Shown piece by piece: positions 27,332 to 37,251 of a DNA stretch of 64,000 nt. Both the position numbers and the translations under genes were made by a program. The notes under the pieces were generated by a model that had not been told where the DNA came from, searched no databases, and saw nothing but the letters and a program-made list of their open reading frames with translations. The DNA comes from Salinicoccus sp. Bachu38. GTDB lineage: Bacteria > Bacillota > Bacilli > Staphylococcales > Salinicoccaceae. Within the stretch, counting starts at the first letter, position 1. Each line of letters begins with the position of its first letter. The stretch is taken from positions 1,612,001-1,676,000 of the forward strand of contig NZ_CP138333.2 in NCBI RefSeq assembly GCF_038561955.2, given 5' to 3'.

Positions 27332-28582
27332 ATGTACCAGACGATAGTAGTCGGTGGTGGTGTAAGCGGACTCATGGCCGCCTATGCCGCTTCCGAGAAC
27401 GGCAATCGCGTATTGCTCATAGAAAAGAACAAATCCCTCGGGAAGAAGCTGCTGATTTCAGGCGGCGGCCGGTGCAATGTTACGAACAGGCTCCCCTACG
27501 AAGAGATCATCCGGCATATTCCGGGCAATGGCAAATTCCTCTACGGCCCCTTCAGCACTTTTGACAACGAAAGCATCATCCGGTTTGTCGAGTCCCGCGG
27601 CGTCTCCCTCAAGGAGGAGGACCATGGCCGGATGTTTCCGGTCACGGACCGGGCGCAGGATATCCTGAAAGTATTCCTGGACGCGCTTGAGGAGAACAGG
27701 GTTGAAATCAGGACGGAGACCGTCGTCAGGAAGGTGCTGGTGGCGGATGATCACGCAATGGGCGTAGAGCTGACGGACGGGACCGTAATCCGGGCGGACA
27801 GCCTCATCATCACCACAGGAGGCCGGAGCGTCCCGCAGACCGGTTCGACAGGCGACGGCCACCGTTTTGCCGAATCCGCCGGGCATACGGTTACGGAGCT
27901 GTTTCCGACCGAGGTGCCCATCACCTCGCCCGAACCTTTCATCAGGGAAGGCAGGCTCAAGGGGCTCAGCCTGTCTAATGTCGCCCTTTCCGTCCTGAAG
28001 AAGAACAGGAAGCCGAGGGTGACCCATCAGATGGATATGATCTTCACCCATTTCGGCGTCAGCGGTCCCGCCGTCCTCCGCTGCAGCCAGTTTGTCCATA
28101 AGGAACTGCAGAAGCAGAAAAGCGGAACCGTCCTCATGTCCCTCGATTTCTTTCCGGAGAAAAGCGCAGGCGCCCTCAGGGCGATGATTGAGGAAATCAT
28201 TGCCGCCAACCGGGACCGCTCCCTGAAAAATACACTGAAGACATTCCTTCAGGAGCGCCTCGTCCTCTTCATGCTGGATTTTCTGGACATTGACGGTGCA
28301 TCAAGCGGCCATCATGTATCCAAGGAGAACATCGAAAAGGTCGTCCAGTTCCTCAAAGCTTTCGAGTTCCGTGCCGACGGCACCCAATCGATCGAAAAGG
28401 CATTTGTCACCGGCGGTGGTGTGAAGCTTGCTGAGATCACACCCCAGACGATGGAGAGCCGCAAGGTGGCAGGCCTCTATTTTGCCGGAGAGGTGCTCGA
28501 CATCCATGGGTACACCGGTGGCTACAACATCACGAGTGCCCTGGTCACCGGCTATGTGGCAGGGCACAGCACCACCCTATAA
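27332..28582 (+). CDS. HI0933/BaiN-family FAD flavoprotein
   Basis: A 416-residue flavoprotein of the HI0933 (YtfP) family; reaction not established. N-terminal FAD-binding VVGGGVSGLMAAYAA, then KKLLISGGGRCNVTN (family signature), a middle TGGRSVPQTGSTGDGH and the C-terminal FAGEVLDIHGYTGGYN. ATG 27332 with AAGGAG. Divergent from murJ and convergent with leuS. Confidence 0.93.
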   Translation: MYQTIVVGGGVSGLMAAYAASENGNRVLLIEKNKSLGKKLLISGGGRCNVTNRLPYEEIIRHIPGNGKFLYGPFSTFDNESIIRFVESRGVSLKEEDHGRMFPVTDRAQDILKVFLDALEENRVEIRTETVVRKVLVADDHAMGVELTDGTVIRADSLIITTGGRSVPQTGSTGDGHRFAESAGHTVTELFPTEVPITSPEPFIREGRLKGLSLSNVALSVLKKNRKPRVTHQMDMIFTHFGVSGPAVLRCSQFVHKELQKQKSGTVLMSLDFFPEKSAGALRAMIEEIIAANRDRSLKNTLKTFLQERLVLFMLDFLDIDGASSGHHVSKENIEKVVQFLKAFEFRADGTQSIEKAFVTGGGVKLAEITPQTMESRKVAGLYFAGEVLDIHGYTGGYNITSALVTGYVAGHSTTL

Positions 28583-28598
28583 GGGCCCATGCAAAATA

Positions 28599-28647
28599 AA
28601 GAACACCTCCCGTCAGGCTGTTTCCTCAGCCCCTGGGAGGTGTTCTT
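28599..28647. terminator. Bidirectional terminator (flavoprotein / leuS)
   Basis: 13-bp stem AAGAACACCTCCC / GGGAGGTGTTCTT enclosing an inner GGCTG-CAGCC stem; lies between convergent genes. Confidence 0.88.
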
Positions 28648-31059
28648 CTAGTTTGCTACGATATTTACAAGTTTATTCGGTACAACGATGACTTTCCTGA
28701 CGGTCTTTTCCCTGATTGCTTCCTGCACCCTGTTGGATTCGATTGCAATGCGCTCCAGATCTTCCTTTGTCGCTTCTGTCGGCACGTTCATCTTTTCCTT
28801 CACCTTGCCGTTGACCTGGATGACAATTTCAATCTCATTCTCGACCAGTTTGGCTTCATCGAACTGCGGCCACGCTTCATATGCGATCGTGCCCGCATGC
28901 CCCAGCTTTTCCCACAGCTCTTCTGCTACATGGGGTGCCACAGGGGCAAGGAGTTTGACGAACCCTTCGATATGGAATCTGCCCAGTTCCTCCTGCTTGT
29001 AGCATTCATTGATGAATACCATAAGCTGGGAAATGGCCGTATTGAAGTTCAGGGACTCGAAGTCCTCCGTCACCTTTTTGACGGTCTCATGGTATACCTT
29101 ATCAAGATCCGGCGTCTCCCGTGCAACAACATTTCCTCTCAACTGGCCTTCCTCATCCACGAGCAGTCTCCATACACGGTCGAGGAAACGGCGTGCACCG
29201 TCGAGCCCATTGTCGTTCCATGCGACGGAGGCCTCGAGCGGCCCCATGAACATCTCATATAGACGCAGGGTGTCTGCACCATGGGAACGGACGATATCAT
29301 CCGGATTGATGACATTGCCTTTGGACTTGCTCATCTTTTCATTGCCCTCACCGAGGATCATGCCCTGGTTGAAGAGTTTCTGGAAAGGCTCCTTCGTGTG
29401 GACCACGCCGATATCATAGAGCACCTTGTGCCAGAACCTTGCATAGAGCAGGTGGAGCACCGCGTGTTCCGCTCCGCCAATGTAGAGGTCCACCGGCATC
29501 CAGTGTTCAATCTTCTCTTTTGAGGCAAGTGCTTCCGTATTGTGCGGATCGATGAACCTCAGATAATACCAGCAGCTGCCTGCCCATTGCGGCATTGTAT
29601 TGGTCTCCCTGCGGCCCTTCACTCCATCCTCCCTGACGACCGTTATCCAGTCCTCATTGTTGGCAAGCGGAGATTCTCCGGTGCCGGAAGGCTTGATCTG
29701 GTCCATTTCAGGCAGCATCAGCGGGAGTTCTGATTCATCCACGACACTCATCGTACCATCTTCCCAATGGATGACCGGAATCGGTTCACCCCAGTAGCGC
29801 TGACGGGAGAACAGCCAGTCACGAAGCTTGTATGTCGTCTTCTGCTCCCCAGCCCCCTTCTCTTCCAGAATGCGGATTGACTTCTCGATCGCCGCTTCCT
29901 TGCCGAGGCCATCCAGTTCGCCGGAATTGACATGCTCTCCGTCACCCGTATAGGCTTCTTTTGAAATGTCCCCGCCTGCAACCACTTCCTTGATCGGCAG
30001 GTCGTATTCCTGGGCAAATTCATAGTCGCGCTCGTCATGTGCCGGCACTGCCATGATCGCGCCTGTACCATAGGAAGCCAATACATAGTCCGCAATCCAT
30101 ATCGGCATTCTTTCACCGGACAGCGGATTGATGGCGTAGGCACCTGTAAACACGCCCGTCTTCTCCTTGGCCAGGTCGGTACGCTCAAGCTCGCTCTTTC
30201 TGGCCGCCTTCTCCTGGTAGGCTTCTATTTCGGACCGGTATTCATCCGTCGTGATGACGTCGATCAGCTCATGCTCCGGAGACAGGACCGCATAGGTCGC
30301 ACCGTGGATCGTGTCGGGCCGGGTCGTGAATGCAGTGAATGACTCGCCTGTATTTTCTATGTCGAAGCGGATGTTCGCCCCTTCTGATTTGCCGATCCAG
30401 TTCCTCTGCATGTCCTTCAGGGATTCCGGCCAGTCCAGCTCATCCAGATCCTCAAGCAGACGGTCTGCGTATTCAGTGATCCTGAGCATCCACTGCTTCA
30501 TCGGCTTCCTGACGACCGGGTGGCCGCCACGCTCGGAGAGGCCATCGATGACTTCTTCATTGGCCAGTACCGTACCGAGTGCTTCACACCAGTTCACCGG
30601 CACTTCGTCGATATATGCGAGACCCTTATTGTACAGTTGGATGAAGATCCACTGCGTCCACTTGTAGTACTCCGGGTCGGTCGTATTGATTTCACGGTCC
30701 CAGTCATAACTGAAGCCGAGCTCCTTGATCTGGCGGCGGAAGTTGTCGATGTTCTTTTCATTGAACGCTTTTATATCATTGCCGGTATCGATCGCATACT
30801 GCTCAGCCGGCAGGCCGAATGCATCCCAACCCATCGGGTGCAGTACGTTATATCCCTGCATCCTTTTCATGCGTGAAATGATGTCCGTTGCCGTGTAGCC
30901 TTCGGGGTGCCCGACATGGAGCCCCGCACCTGAAGGGTACGGGAACATGTCCAGTGCATAGAATTTCTTCTTGCCGAACTCTTCTTCCGTTTTGAAAATC
31001 TTTTCATTTTCCCAGTGGGACTGCCATTTTCTTTCGATGTCCATATGATTGAACGCCAT
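28648..31059 (-). CDS. leuS: Leucyl-tRNA synthetase
   Basis: Class I aminoacyl-tRNA synthetase, 803 residues (family-typical). The HIGH-type motif reads HVGH within [16 protein letters not shown], and the KMSKS motif is in [10 protein letters not shown]. The editing domain ([12 protein letters not shown]) is intact. ATG 31059. Preceded by a T-box leader with a Leu specifier, so it is controlled by uncharged tRNA-Leu. Confidence 0.98.
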   Translation of the reverse strand: MAFNHMDIERKWQSHWENEKIFKTEEEFGKKKFYALDMFPYPSGAGLHVGHPEGYTATDIISRMKRMQGYNVLHPMGWDAFGLPAEQYAIDTGNDIKAFNEKNIDNFRRQIKELGFSYDWDREINTTDPEYYKWTQWIFIQLYNKGLAYIDEVPVNWCEALGTVLANEEVIDGLSERGGHPVVRKPMKQWMLRITEYADRLLEDLDELDWPESLKDMQRNWIGKSEGANIRFDIENTGESFTAFTTRPDTIHGATYAVLSPEHELIDVITTDEYRSEIEAYQEKAARKSELERTDLAKEKTGVFTGAYAINPLSGERMPIWIADYVLASYGTGAIMAVPAHDERDYEFAQEYDLPIKEVVAGGDISKEAYTGDGEHVNSGELDGLGKEAAIEKSIRILEEKGAGEQKTTYKLRDWLFSRQRYWGEPIPVIHWEDGTMSVVDESELPLMLPEMDQIKPSGTGESPLANNEDWITVVREDGVKGRRETNTMPQWAGSCWYYLRFIDPHNTEALASKEKIEHWMPVDLYIGGAEHAVLHLLYARFWHKVLYDIGVVHTKEPFQKLFNQGMILGEGNEKMSKSKGNVINPDDIVRSHGADTLRLYEMFMGPLEASVAWNDNGLDGARRFLDRVWRLLVDEEGQLRGNVVARETPDLDKVYHETVKKVTEDFESLNFNTAISQLMVFINECYKQEELGRFHIEGFVKLLAPVAPHVAEELWEKLGHAGTIAYEAWPQFDEAKLVENEIEIVIQVNGKVKEKMNVPTEATKEDLERIAIESNRVQEAIREKTVRKVIVVPNKLVNIVAN

Positions 31060-31083
31060 AAAAATCCTCCTTGAATATAAATA

Positions 31084-31275
31084 ATCCCATGCCTATATAA
31101 GCATGGGACGATCATATATGTATACGACCGCGGTACCACCCGCATTCACTGTTAAGTGCAACTTCGTTCGATGGGATTCAGTTCAGTCCGGATGAGTTCA
31201 TATGGACCCACTACTGGTTCACAGCACCCACCAGCTCTCTTGGAATGGAGTCGCATACTACTATTTCCAACACTT
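31084..31275 (-). promoter_or_regulatory. T-box riboswitch (leucine)
   Basis: On the minus strand the leader contains the T-box core GGGTGGTACCGCG (near 31142-31129) and a terminator stem CCCATGC / GCATGGG (31086-31107) followed by an AT-rich tract. The upstream specifier region reads GAACTCATC, giving a CUC leucine codon at 31196-31194. Uncharged tRNA-Leu pairing to the specifier and T-box would favour the antiterminator and leuS expression. Confidence 0.93.
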
Positions 31276-31278
31276 ATA

Positions 31279-31307
31279 AATATAGAATATATTGATGCAA
31301 TAAGCAA
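31279..31307 (-). promoter_or_regulatory. SigA-type promoter of the leuS leader
   Basis: Minus strand TTGCTT (31307-31302), 17-nt spacer, TATATT (31284-31279), just upstream of the T-box leader. It lies very close to the ogt stop. Confidence 0.6.
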
Positions 31308-31316
31308 GCTGTATAT

Positions 31317-31823
31317 TTACTTGGAGCGGATATCGAGACCTTCCAGCTCAAGCAGCCGGCGTTTCTTCCCGATGCCTCCCGTGTATCCCCCGAGCGTGCC
31401 GTCAGAGGCGATCACCCGGTGGCAGGGCACAATGATGGAAATCGGATTCCTGCCATTCGCATTCGCTACAGCACGCGAATGGTTGGGGCCGCCACAGTCT
31501 GCAGCTAGCGCTTTATAGCTCAGCGTTTCCCCATATGGGATGCTTCTGAGCCTGCGCCATACCTTCTGCTGGAATTCCGTTCCTTTATGCTCGAGGCTGA
31601 TCGGCACTTCGAAATCCGTACGGTTGCCGTCGAAGTATTCCCCGAGTTCCCGGACGCACTGGCGGATGGCTCCGGAAGCATCCTCCAGACTATCGCCATC
31701 GGCACCCCCTCCCATGACAGCCGCTTCATCTGCATGATCCAGTTCGACGATTGAACCCGCTTCCGAACGGATTTTCAGCCAGCCGATCGGTGTGTCCATA
31801 AAATAGATCTCCTTCATATTCAT
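31317..31823 (-). CDS. ogt: Methylated-DNA-protein-cysteine S-methyltransferase
   Basis: Suicide repair protein removing O6-alkyl groups from guanine; 168 residues. The active-site motif IIVPCHRVI contains the acceptor cysteine, followed by GGYTGGIGKKRRLLELE. A helix-turn-helix segment (VWRRLRSIPYGETLSY) precedes it. ATG 31823 overlaps the upstream permease stop (TGATG); a second ATG at 31817 has better ribosome-binding-site spacing. Co-transcribed with the ABC genes. Confidence 0.95.
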   Translation of the reverse strand: MNMKEIYFMDTPIGWLKIRSEAGSIVELDHADEAAVMGGGADGDSLEDASGAIRQCVRELGEYFDGNRTDFEVPISLEHKGTEFQQKVWRRLRSIPYGETLSYKALAADCGGPNHSRAVANANGRNPISIIVPCHRVIASDGTLGGYTGGIGKKRRLLELEGLDIRSK

Positions 31824-33367
31824 CAGTCCTTATAGGTGATTTTGAAACCTCCATCATAACGCGCCCCGACTTTCCGGAGCATCCATAGCGAGACGAGCGC
31901 AAATGCGAGGAGTACGCCTCCTGCAGCAAGCAGCTGGGCGGTTGAAGCACCCCCGTCACCGAGCAGCCCCAAAACAAGGGCTGTCAGCACCAGCACAACG
32001 AAGATTGCGATGGTGATCACCATGTTGCTTGCAGTATCCAGCCGTTTCACCGGGTTCTTGCTGCTTACGACCGGATTGGCACTGCCGATATACATGCCCA
32101 CTGGCACTCCAGCCATTGAAACCAGTATGATGAAAATCAGCAGCTGGAACAGCACCTCCATACCTGCGGATGAGAACACCCAGGCGATGCCGAAGACCAC
32201 CATCATTATGGGGGCTGTCGTCAAAATGGTGAAACCATACTTTGCACCGGCAATATGCCTGCCAGAGAGCGGCAGTGCCTTCAGCATCGCAAAATGCTCC
32301 GCATCACGTGCAGTATTGTACGCCCCGATGAACAGAGACATGACGAGCGTCGCCCCTATTGCCGTAACGAGAAGCTGGGATGCCCCGAGGCCCCCCGACT
32401 CTGCACCCCCTTCCACCGATGTGGAAAAGTAGATGAAGAGCAGCGGCATCAGGTAATATGGCAGCAATGCTGCAATCTCCTTGAAGTTCCGGATTGTGAG
32501 CTTCAGATCCTTTTCCATGAGCGACCCAATGGGATGACGCACACGGTCATCCGTCGCCCTGTGTTTTCTGCCTGCACGCCCGCCCACTTCCCATCCACGG
32601 GAAAGTGCATGCACCGACACAAGTGCAGTTGCATTGAAGATCAGTACAGCAGCTGCAATGAGAAACAATACAGCCAGGAGGCCTGTGAGCACTTCATAGT
32701 CGTACAGGAAGCCACTGAACGAAACAGGCATATCTGCCAGGAATGCCAGCACACCGCCGGCGGATTCCCCCACCTGGAACATGACGAAGTAGACCAGGAT
32801 GAATGAGATTCCACCGAGAAAGGAAAGTATTTCACTGACCTTCCTGACGGGGAGGATATTCGCCGTCAGGAAAATGAGTGCATACGCCAAAGCGGTGACG
32901 AGGATGGCCAGCATGGAAAAGTAGACCAGACTGCCGGCCAGCAGCATCCATTGTCCGAACCTCATGGAAAGCGCGGTGCCGACGACCACCCCCAAAGGCA
33001 GAAGGATTGATGCTGCATACACGAGGACATGCTTGATGAACTTGGCGAAGAACAGTTCAGCGGCTGATATGGGAAATGACAGGTAGAGCTGCACATTTCT
33101 GTCCAGAATCATATCCTTGATGATGAAATGCATCGACAGCAGCAGCAGAATGGCAGTCCCGGTGATTGAAAGCAGCAGTATATATCCATCCAGCATGCTT
33201 TCATCAAAAGAAAGTGTCAGCGAGAACACCACTGAAACAAGCATCGGCAGAGGAAACAGCAGCAGCAGGAGCCCGAGGATGATGTAGAGTACCATCTTCG
33301 TCTCCCCCAGCGACTTCCAATAGTTGAAGAGGGACCGCATTTCTGTCCTTAATATCAGGCGGACCAT
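31823..33367 (-). CDS. ABC-2-type exporter permease
   Basis: A 514-residue integral membrane protein with roughly ten to twelve predicted helices in two halves separated by a charged loop (about residues 250-290). Forms an ABC exporter with the ATPase encoded 2 nt upstream. Substrate unknown; B. subtilis YthPQ is a similar ATPase-permease pair. ATG 33367. Confidence 0.82.
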   Translation of the reverse strand: MVRLILRTEMRSLFNYWKSLGETKMVLYIILGLLLLLFPLPMLVSVVFSLTLSFDESMLDGYILLLSITGTAILLLLSMHFIIKDMILDRNVQLYLSFPISAAELFFAKFIKHVLVYAASILLPLGVVVGTALSMRFGQWMLLAGSLVYFSMLAILVTALAYALIFLTANILPVRKVSEILSFLGGISFILVYFVMFQVGESAGGVLAFLADMPVSFSGFLYDYEVLTGLLAVLFLIAAAVLIFNATALVSVHALSRGWEVGGRAGRKHRATDDRVRHPIGSLMEKDLKLTIRNFKEIAALLPYYLMPLLFIYFSTSVEGGAESGGLGASQLLVTAIGATLVMSLFIGAYNTARDAEHFAMLKALPLSGRHIAGAKYGFTILTTAPIMMVVFGIAWVFSSAGMEVLFQLLIFIILVSMAGVPVGMYIGSANPVVSSKNPVKRLDTASNMVITIAIFVVLVLTALVLGLLGDGGASTAQLLAAGGVLLAFALVSLWMLRKVGARYDGGFKITYKD

Positions 33368-33369
33368 GG

Positions 33370-34095
33370 TCAGATTCCCCCGGTCAATTTCAAAAAGATA
33401 TCCTCGAGCGTCGCGTCCGGTTCTTCGAGTCGGCCCCTCAGTTCAGCCAGGGAGCCGTGTGCCAGGTTTTCACCATTATATATGATCAGAATATCCGTCG
33501 CTATCTCTTCTGCAAGTGCGAGGTTGTGCGTGGTCAGAAAGACCGTCTTCCCCTGAGTGATGTAGTCACGCAAATAATTCTTCAGGTTCCTGTTGCTTTT
33601 GGGATCGAGTCCCACCGTCGGTTCATCGAGGAACAGGATATCCGGACGGTGCACCAGGGCACCGATCAGCGCCACTTTCTGCCTCATGCCATGCGAGTAT
33701 TCCTCAACCAGCGTGTCGAGCTTCCCTTCGAGATCGAACAGTTCCAGGAGCTTCTGCTGCTCTTCCCTGAAATCCGTCTCATCCATCCTATAGGCACTGG
33801 AGATGAAATTGAGGTACTCCCTGCCAGTCAGCTTCCCGATGAGGTCCGGTGTGTCCGGGATGAAGCTGATCCGTCTTTTCAGATGAACCTTGTCCATCCC
33901 CATCTCCTCCCCGAACAGCTCAACTGAGCCAGATGTGGCCCTGAGCAGCCCTGTCATCATCCGTATGGTCGTGGATTTCCCCGAGCCGTTCGGTCCGATG
34001 AAGGCGAAAAGTTCACCTTCCCCCACCGAGAATTCAAGATCCTTCACTGCATGGTGGCCGCCATATTCTTTGCCCAATTGCTTCACTTTGATCAT
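33370..34095 (-). CDS. ABC transporter ATP-binding protein
   Basis: A 241-residue ABC ATPase with Walker A GPNGSGKST, signature YSHGMRQKV (in place of LSGGQ), Walker B ILFLDEPTVGLDP and the H-loop TTHN. ATG 34095 with GGGAG upstream. Partner of the downstream permease; domain type fits ABC-2 exporters. Substrate unknown. Confidence 0.92.
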   Translation of the reverse strand: MIKVKQLGKEYGGHHAVKDLEFSVGEGELFAFIGPNGSGKSTTIRMMTGLLRATSGSVELFGEEMGMDKVHLKRRISFIPDTPDLIGKLTGREYLNFISSAYRMDETDFREEQQKLLELFDLEGKLDTLVEEYSHGMRQKVALIGALVHRPDILFLDEPTVGLDPKSNRNLKNYLRDYITQGKTVFLTTHNLALAEEIATDILIIYNGENLAHGSLAELRGRLEEPDATLEDIFLKLTGGI

Positions 34096-34256
34096 ATTAT
34101 CTCCCTGTCTTTCATAAACATCATTATTATACCTCCATGATACATCAAGTGGCCGCCGGTATAAACTTTCTTCAAGCGGGTCGGACCATCAAATCGACAT
34201 GCAATTTCATTGCTCTGATGTGGTACAATGCCAAATATGAACAAGAGGTGAGAAAG

Positions 34257-35210
34257 ATGACGGATTTCAAATACAGTTTTGATGATAAGCGGTACCACAC
34301 CCTGAACTATCATCTTAAGAATACATTCAATGAGAAGATCTTCAAAGTCGCCCTGGATGCCGGGTTCGACTGCCCCAACAGGGATGGTACCGTAGCCTAC
34401 GGGGGATGTACATTCTGTTCGGTTGCGGGCAGCGGCGATTTTGCCGGGGACCGTGTCGACCCCATCCCCGTCCAGTTTGAAAAGATCAGATCCGGAATGC
34501 AGGACCGGAAATGGAAGAACGGCAGGTACATCGCCTATTTCCAGTCATTCACCAACACCCATGCCCCGCTTGAGGTACTGCGTGAAAAGTTTGAAGCTGC
34601 ACTGGAAATAGATGGCGTCGTCGGCCTCTCAATCGGCACACGCCCGGACTGCCTGCCGGATGATGTCGTGGAATACCTGGCTGAACTGAACACGCGTACA
34701 TACCTCTGGGTGGAGCTCGGTCTCCAGACCGTCCATGACAGTACATCAAAGCTGATCAACCGTGCCCATGACCTGGGCTGCTACCATGAGGGTGTAGAGA
34801 AGCTCAGAAGACATGGCATCAATGTCTGCAGCCACATCATCAACGGCCTGCCCCAGGAAGATTATCGGATGATGATGGAAACTGCCGAAGCCGTGGCGGC
34901 CATGGACGTGCAGGGCATCAAGATCCACCTGCTCCATCTCCTGAAGGGCACGCCCATGGTGAAGCAGTATGAAAAAGGCCTGGTATCCTTCCTGAACCAG
35001 GAAGACTATATCAACCTCGTGTGCGACCAGCTCGAAATCCTTCCGGAGGAAATGATCATCCACCGCATCACAGGAGACGGTCCCATCGACCAGCTCATCG
35101 GCCCGATGTGGAGCACGGACAAATGGAACGTACTCAACAGCATCGACGAGGAGCTAAAAAGAAGGGACACCCATCAGGGAATCAGATATAAGGAGAAGAT
35201 CAATGCTTAG
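34257..35210 (+). CDS. mnmL: Radical SAM protein MnmL (YtqA)
   Basis: A 317-residue radical SAM protein of the TIGR01212/YtqA family. Iron-sulfur cysteines are in the segment FDCPNRDGTVAYGGCTFCS. The start is set at ATG 34257 (MTDFKYSFDDK...) because GAGGTGAG is 4-6 nt upstream; an extension to 34137 is not supported. In B. subtilis, YtqA and YtqB have been linked to the wobble modification mnm5s2U34 of tRNA. Overlaps ytqB by 8 bp. Confidence 0.9.
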   Translation: MTDFKYSFDDKRYHTLNYHLKNTFNEKIFKVALDAGFDCPNRDGTVAYGGCTFCSVAGSGDFAGDRVDPIPVQFEKIRSGMQDRKWKNGRYIAYFQSFTNTHAPLEVLREKFEAALEIDGVVGLSIGTRPDCLPDDVVEYLAELNTRTYLWVELGLQTVHDSTSKLINRAHDLGCYHEGVEKLRRHGINVCSHIINGLPQEDYRMMMETAEAVAAMDVQGIKIHLLHLLKGTPMVKQYEKGLVSFLNQEDYINLVCDQLEILPEEMIIHRITGDGPIDQLIGPMWSTDKWNVLNSIDEELKRRDTHQGIRYKEKINA

Positions 35211-35763
35211 ACGTGTACTGCCCCAGGCAAAAACGCTTGCACAGGATATCGTACAGGACGGGGATGCCGTCGTGGATGCCACATGCGGCAACGGCCATGA
35301 CACGAAGTTTCTTTCGGAACTCGTGGGCGCCGCCGGCAAAGTGTACAGCTTCGACATCCAGGCCGAGGCGATCGAGAACGCCCGGTCGCTGTGCGGCAGC
35401 CATGGCAACATAGAGTTCATCCTGGATTCACATGAAAACATCGACCGCTACGTTGACAGCCGTCCCCTGAAGGCCGCCATGTTCAATCTCGGGTATCTTC
35501 CGAGAGGTGACAAATCGATTACGACAACACCCGCCTCCACCATGCTTGCCATACAGAAGCTTTTCGATCGGCTTGCAGATGGCGGACGCATCATCATCGT
35601 CGTCTACCACGGCCACCCGGGCGGCAAGACTGAAAGGGATGCGCTTATGGAGCAGCTCTCCCAGTGGCCGCAAAAGGAAGCACAGATACTCAAGTACCAG
35701 TTCATCAACCAGAAGAACGACGCCCCATTCCTATTATGCATAGAGAAAAACAGACACGCCTGA
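35203..35763 (+). CDS. mnmM: tRNA wobble-uridine methyltransferase MnmM (YtqB)
   Basis: A 186-residue Rossmann-fold SAM methyltransferase with DATCGNGHDTKFL (motif I) and FNLGYLPRGDKSITT (motif IV region typical of YtqB). Linked in B. subtilis to the final methylation giving mnm5s2U in tRNA. Its ATG lies inside the last codons of mnmL (8-bp overlap), so the two are coupled. Ends at a strong hairpin. Confidence 0.92.
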   Translation: MLRRVLPQAKTLAQDIVQDGDAVVDATCGNGHDTKFLSELVGAAGKVYSFDIQAEAIENARSLCGSHGNIEFILDSHENIDRYVDSRPLKAAMFNLGYLPRGDKSITTTPASTMLAIQKLFDRLADGGRIIIVVYHGHPGGKTERDALMEQLSQWPQKEAQILKYQFINQKNDAPFLLCIEKNRHA

Positions 35764-35777
35764 AGTCAGGCGTGTCT
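35752..35777. terminator. Bidirectional terminator (mnmM / ytpA-like)
   Basis: AGACACGCCTGA / TCAGGCGTGTCT stem with a 2-nt AG loop followed by TTTCTATTT; convergent genes end on both sides. Confidence 0.88.
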
Positions 35778-35779
35778 TT

Positions 35780-36583
35780 CTATTTCAGGAGACCAATCCT
35801 GAACAGCTGGGCGCTTAGGAAACGCTCCATATGGTAATAAGGAACCGAAGTCTCCTCCCTCTGGAAGATGCTGTGTTCGATTCCGTTCAGCATATGGATG
35901 GAGAGCTCTCCCGTATTCATGCGTTTGATGTATTTGGCGGTCAGATAGGGTTCGATGATATCGTTCTCCCGGCTCAGCATCGCCAGGACTGGGAGGTCCG
36001 GGAAGTCATCCATGAACTCCGTCGTTGATTTCATCTGGTTGATCACCGTACGGTACCAGTGATAGCTCACCTTTCTGACCAGCAGTTCGTCGTTTTCGTA
36101 CTGGTTCAGAAACTTCCTGTCTTCGGTGAAATAGCTGAAATGGATGCCCGGGTCAAAACGCGTCGTATCACTCGATGTCCTGACACTCGTCCGTATTGTA
36201 TTCTTCCTGTTTATGAAGGACTGCTTGAATGCCAGCAGTGGATTGAGCAGGATGAGGCCATCTGCGATGATGAGGTTCTGGCGGATGGCTTCAATTGCGA
36301 TCAGTCCGCCCAGCCCTTGTCCAAGCACAAAGGTCGGCAGCCGATATGCCCGCGCCACTTCATGCCATTCATGGACGCGGTCCAGGTACTGTGTGAAATC
36401 GGTGATGTGCCCTTTATTCATGCGTGTGGTCTGGCCATGGCCCGGCAGGTCTCCCGTTATGACATGATACCCTGAATTTCTCAGCTGTGATATCACCTGT
36501 GCGTAGTATTCATGGTGCTCCATCATGTCATGTATGACAACGATTACACCCCTGGCCTGCTTGTCCGTTTCCCATTTCCACAT
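35780..36583 (-). CDS. Alpha/beta-hydrolase-fold protein (YtpA-like) lacking the nucleophile Ser
   Basis: A 267-residue homologue of YtpA-type lysophospholipase/monoacylglycerol-lipase proteins; it starts MWKWETDKQARGVIVVIH and keeps GDLPGHGQT. The nucleophile elbow, normally GHSMG, reads GQGLG (residues 88-92; codon GGG at 36316-36314), so the catalytic serine is glycine. The oxyanion HG is HD (18-19). A C-terminal His (IEHSIF) remains. Probably inactive as a classical hydrolase. ATG 36583. Confidence 0.82.
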   Translation of the reverse strand: MWKWETDKQARGVIVVIHDMMEHHEYYAQVISQLRNSGYHVITGDLPGHGQTTRMNKGHITDFTQYLDRVHEWHEVARAYRLPTFVLGQGLGGLIAIEAIRQNLIIADGLILLNPLLAFKQSFINRKNTIRTSVRTSSDTTRFDPGIHFSYFTEDRKFLNQYENDELLVRKVSYHWYRTVINQMKSTTEFMDDFPDLPVLAMLSRENDIIEPYLTAKYIKRMNTGELSIHMLNGIEHSIFQREETSVPYYHMERFLSAQLFRIGLLK

Positions 36584-36664
36584 TGCAATGCTCCTAACAT
36601 ACTGTAATTCATTCTTATATGATAAACTTATTATAACAATCCAATAGAAGAAAGGACATGAGAA

Positions 36665-37165
36665 ATGATACTCGACTACAAAGGCAACACTCCAAAGATT
36701 AATGAAAGCGCTTTTATCGCTCCGAATGCTACGGTAATCGGAGATGTAGAAATCGGAGAACAGTCATCCGTATGGTTCGGGACCGTGCTGCGGGGAGATA
36801 TTGCGCCGATCCGGATCGGCAGCCATACGAATATACAGGACCTGTCGATTCTTCATGAAACACCGGACATGCCACTTGTAATAGAAGACAATGTGACTGT
36901 CGGACATAAGGTGACCCTCCATAGCTGCACCATCAGAAAAAATGCATTGATCGGCATGGATTCTACAGTGCTTGACGGTGCAGTCATCGGGGAGAACGCC
37001 TTCATCGGTGCAGGGAGCCTTGTGACACCAGGTACCGAAATACCAGCCAATACGCTGGCGTTCGGAAGGCCAGCCAGGGTTGTGAGGGATCTGACTGATG
37101 AAGATCTGAAAGAAATGAAAAGGATCAATGAAACATATGTCAATCATATCCCCCACTACAAATAA
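36665..37165 (+). CDS. Gamma-class carbonic anhydrase-like hexapeptide protein
   Basis: A 166-residue left-handed beta-helix protein with repeated [LIV]-G-x-x hexapeptides. The three metal-binding histidines of the gamma-CA/YrdA family are visible (LHETPD and VGHKVTLH). Carbonic anhydrase activity is not proven for most short members. ATG 36665 with AAGGAC upstream. Divergent from the ytpA-like gene. Confidence 0.9.
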   Translation: MILDYKGNTPKINESAFIAPNATVIGDVEIGEQSSVWFGTVLRGDIAPIRIGSHTNIQDLSILHETPDMPLVIEDNVTVGHKVTLHSCTIRKNALIGMDSTVLDGAVIGENAFIGAGSLVTPGTEIPANTLAFGRPARVVRDLTDEDLKEMKRINETYVNHIPHYK

Positions 37166-37190
37166 AATATAATTTTGACATATTTTTGAT

Positions 37191-37215
37191 GTCTAAAAAA
37201 TGCAATTAAGGGTAG
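37191..37215 (+). promoter_or_regulatory. Candidate sigma-B promoter of proline dehydrogenase
   Basis: GTCTAA (37191-37196), 13-nt spacer, GGGTAG (37210-37215); each hexamer differs from GTTTAA/GGGTAT at one position. A TTGACAT...ATGTC-type imperfect inverted repeat (37176-37195) overlaps the -35. Confidence 0.5.
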
Positions 37216-37251
37216 AATATAAACTGTTACGAAAGATTCGGGAGGTAAATT

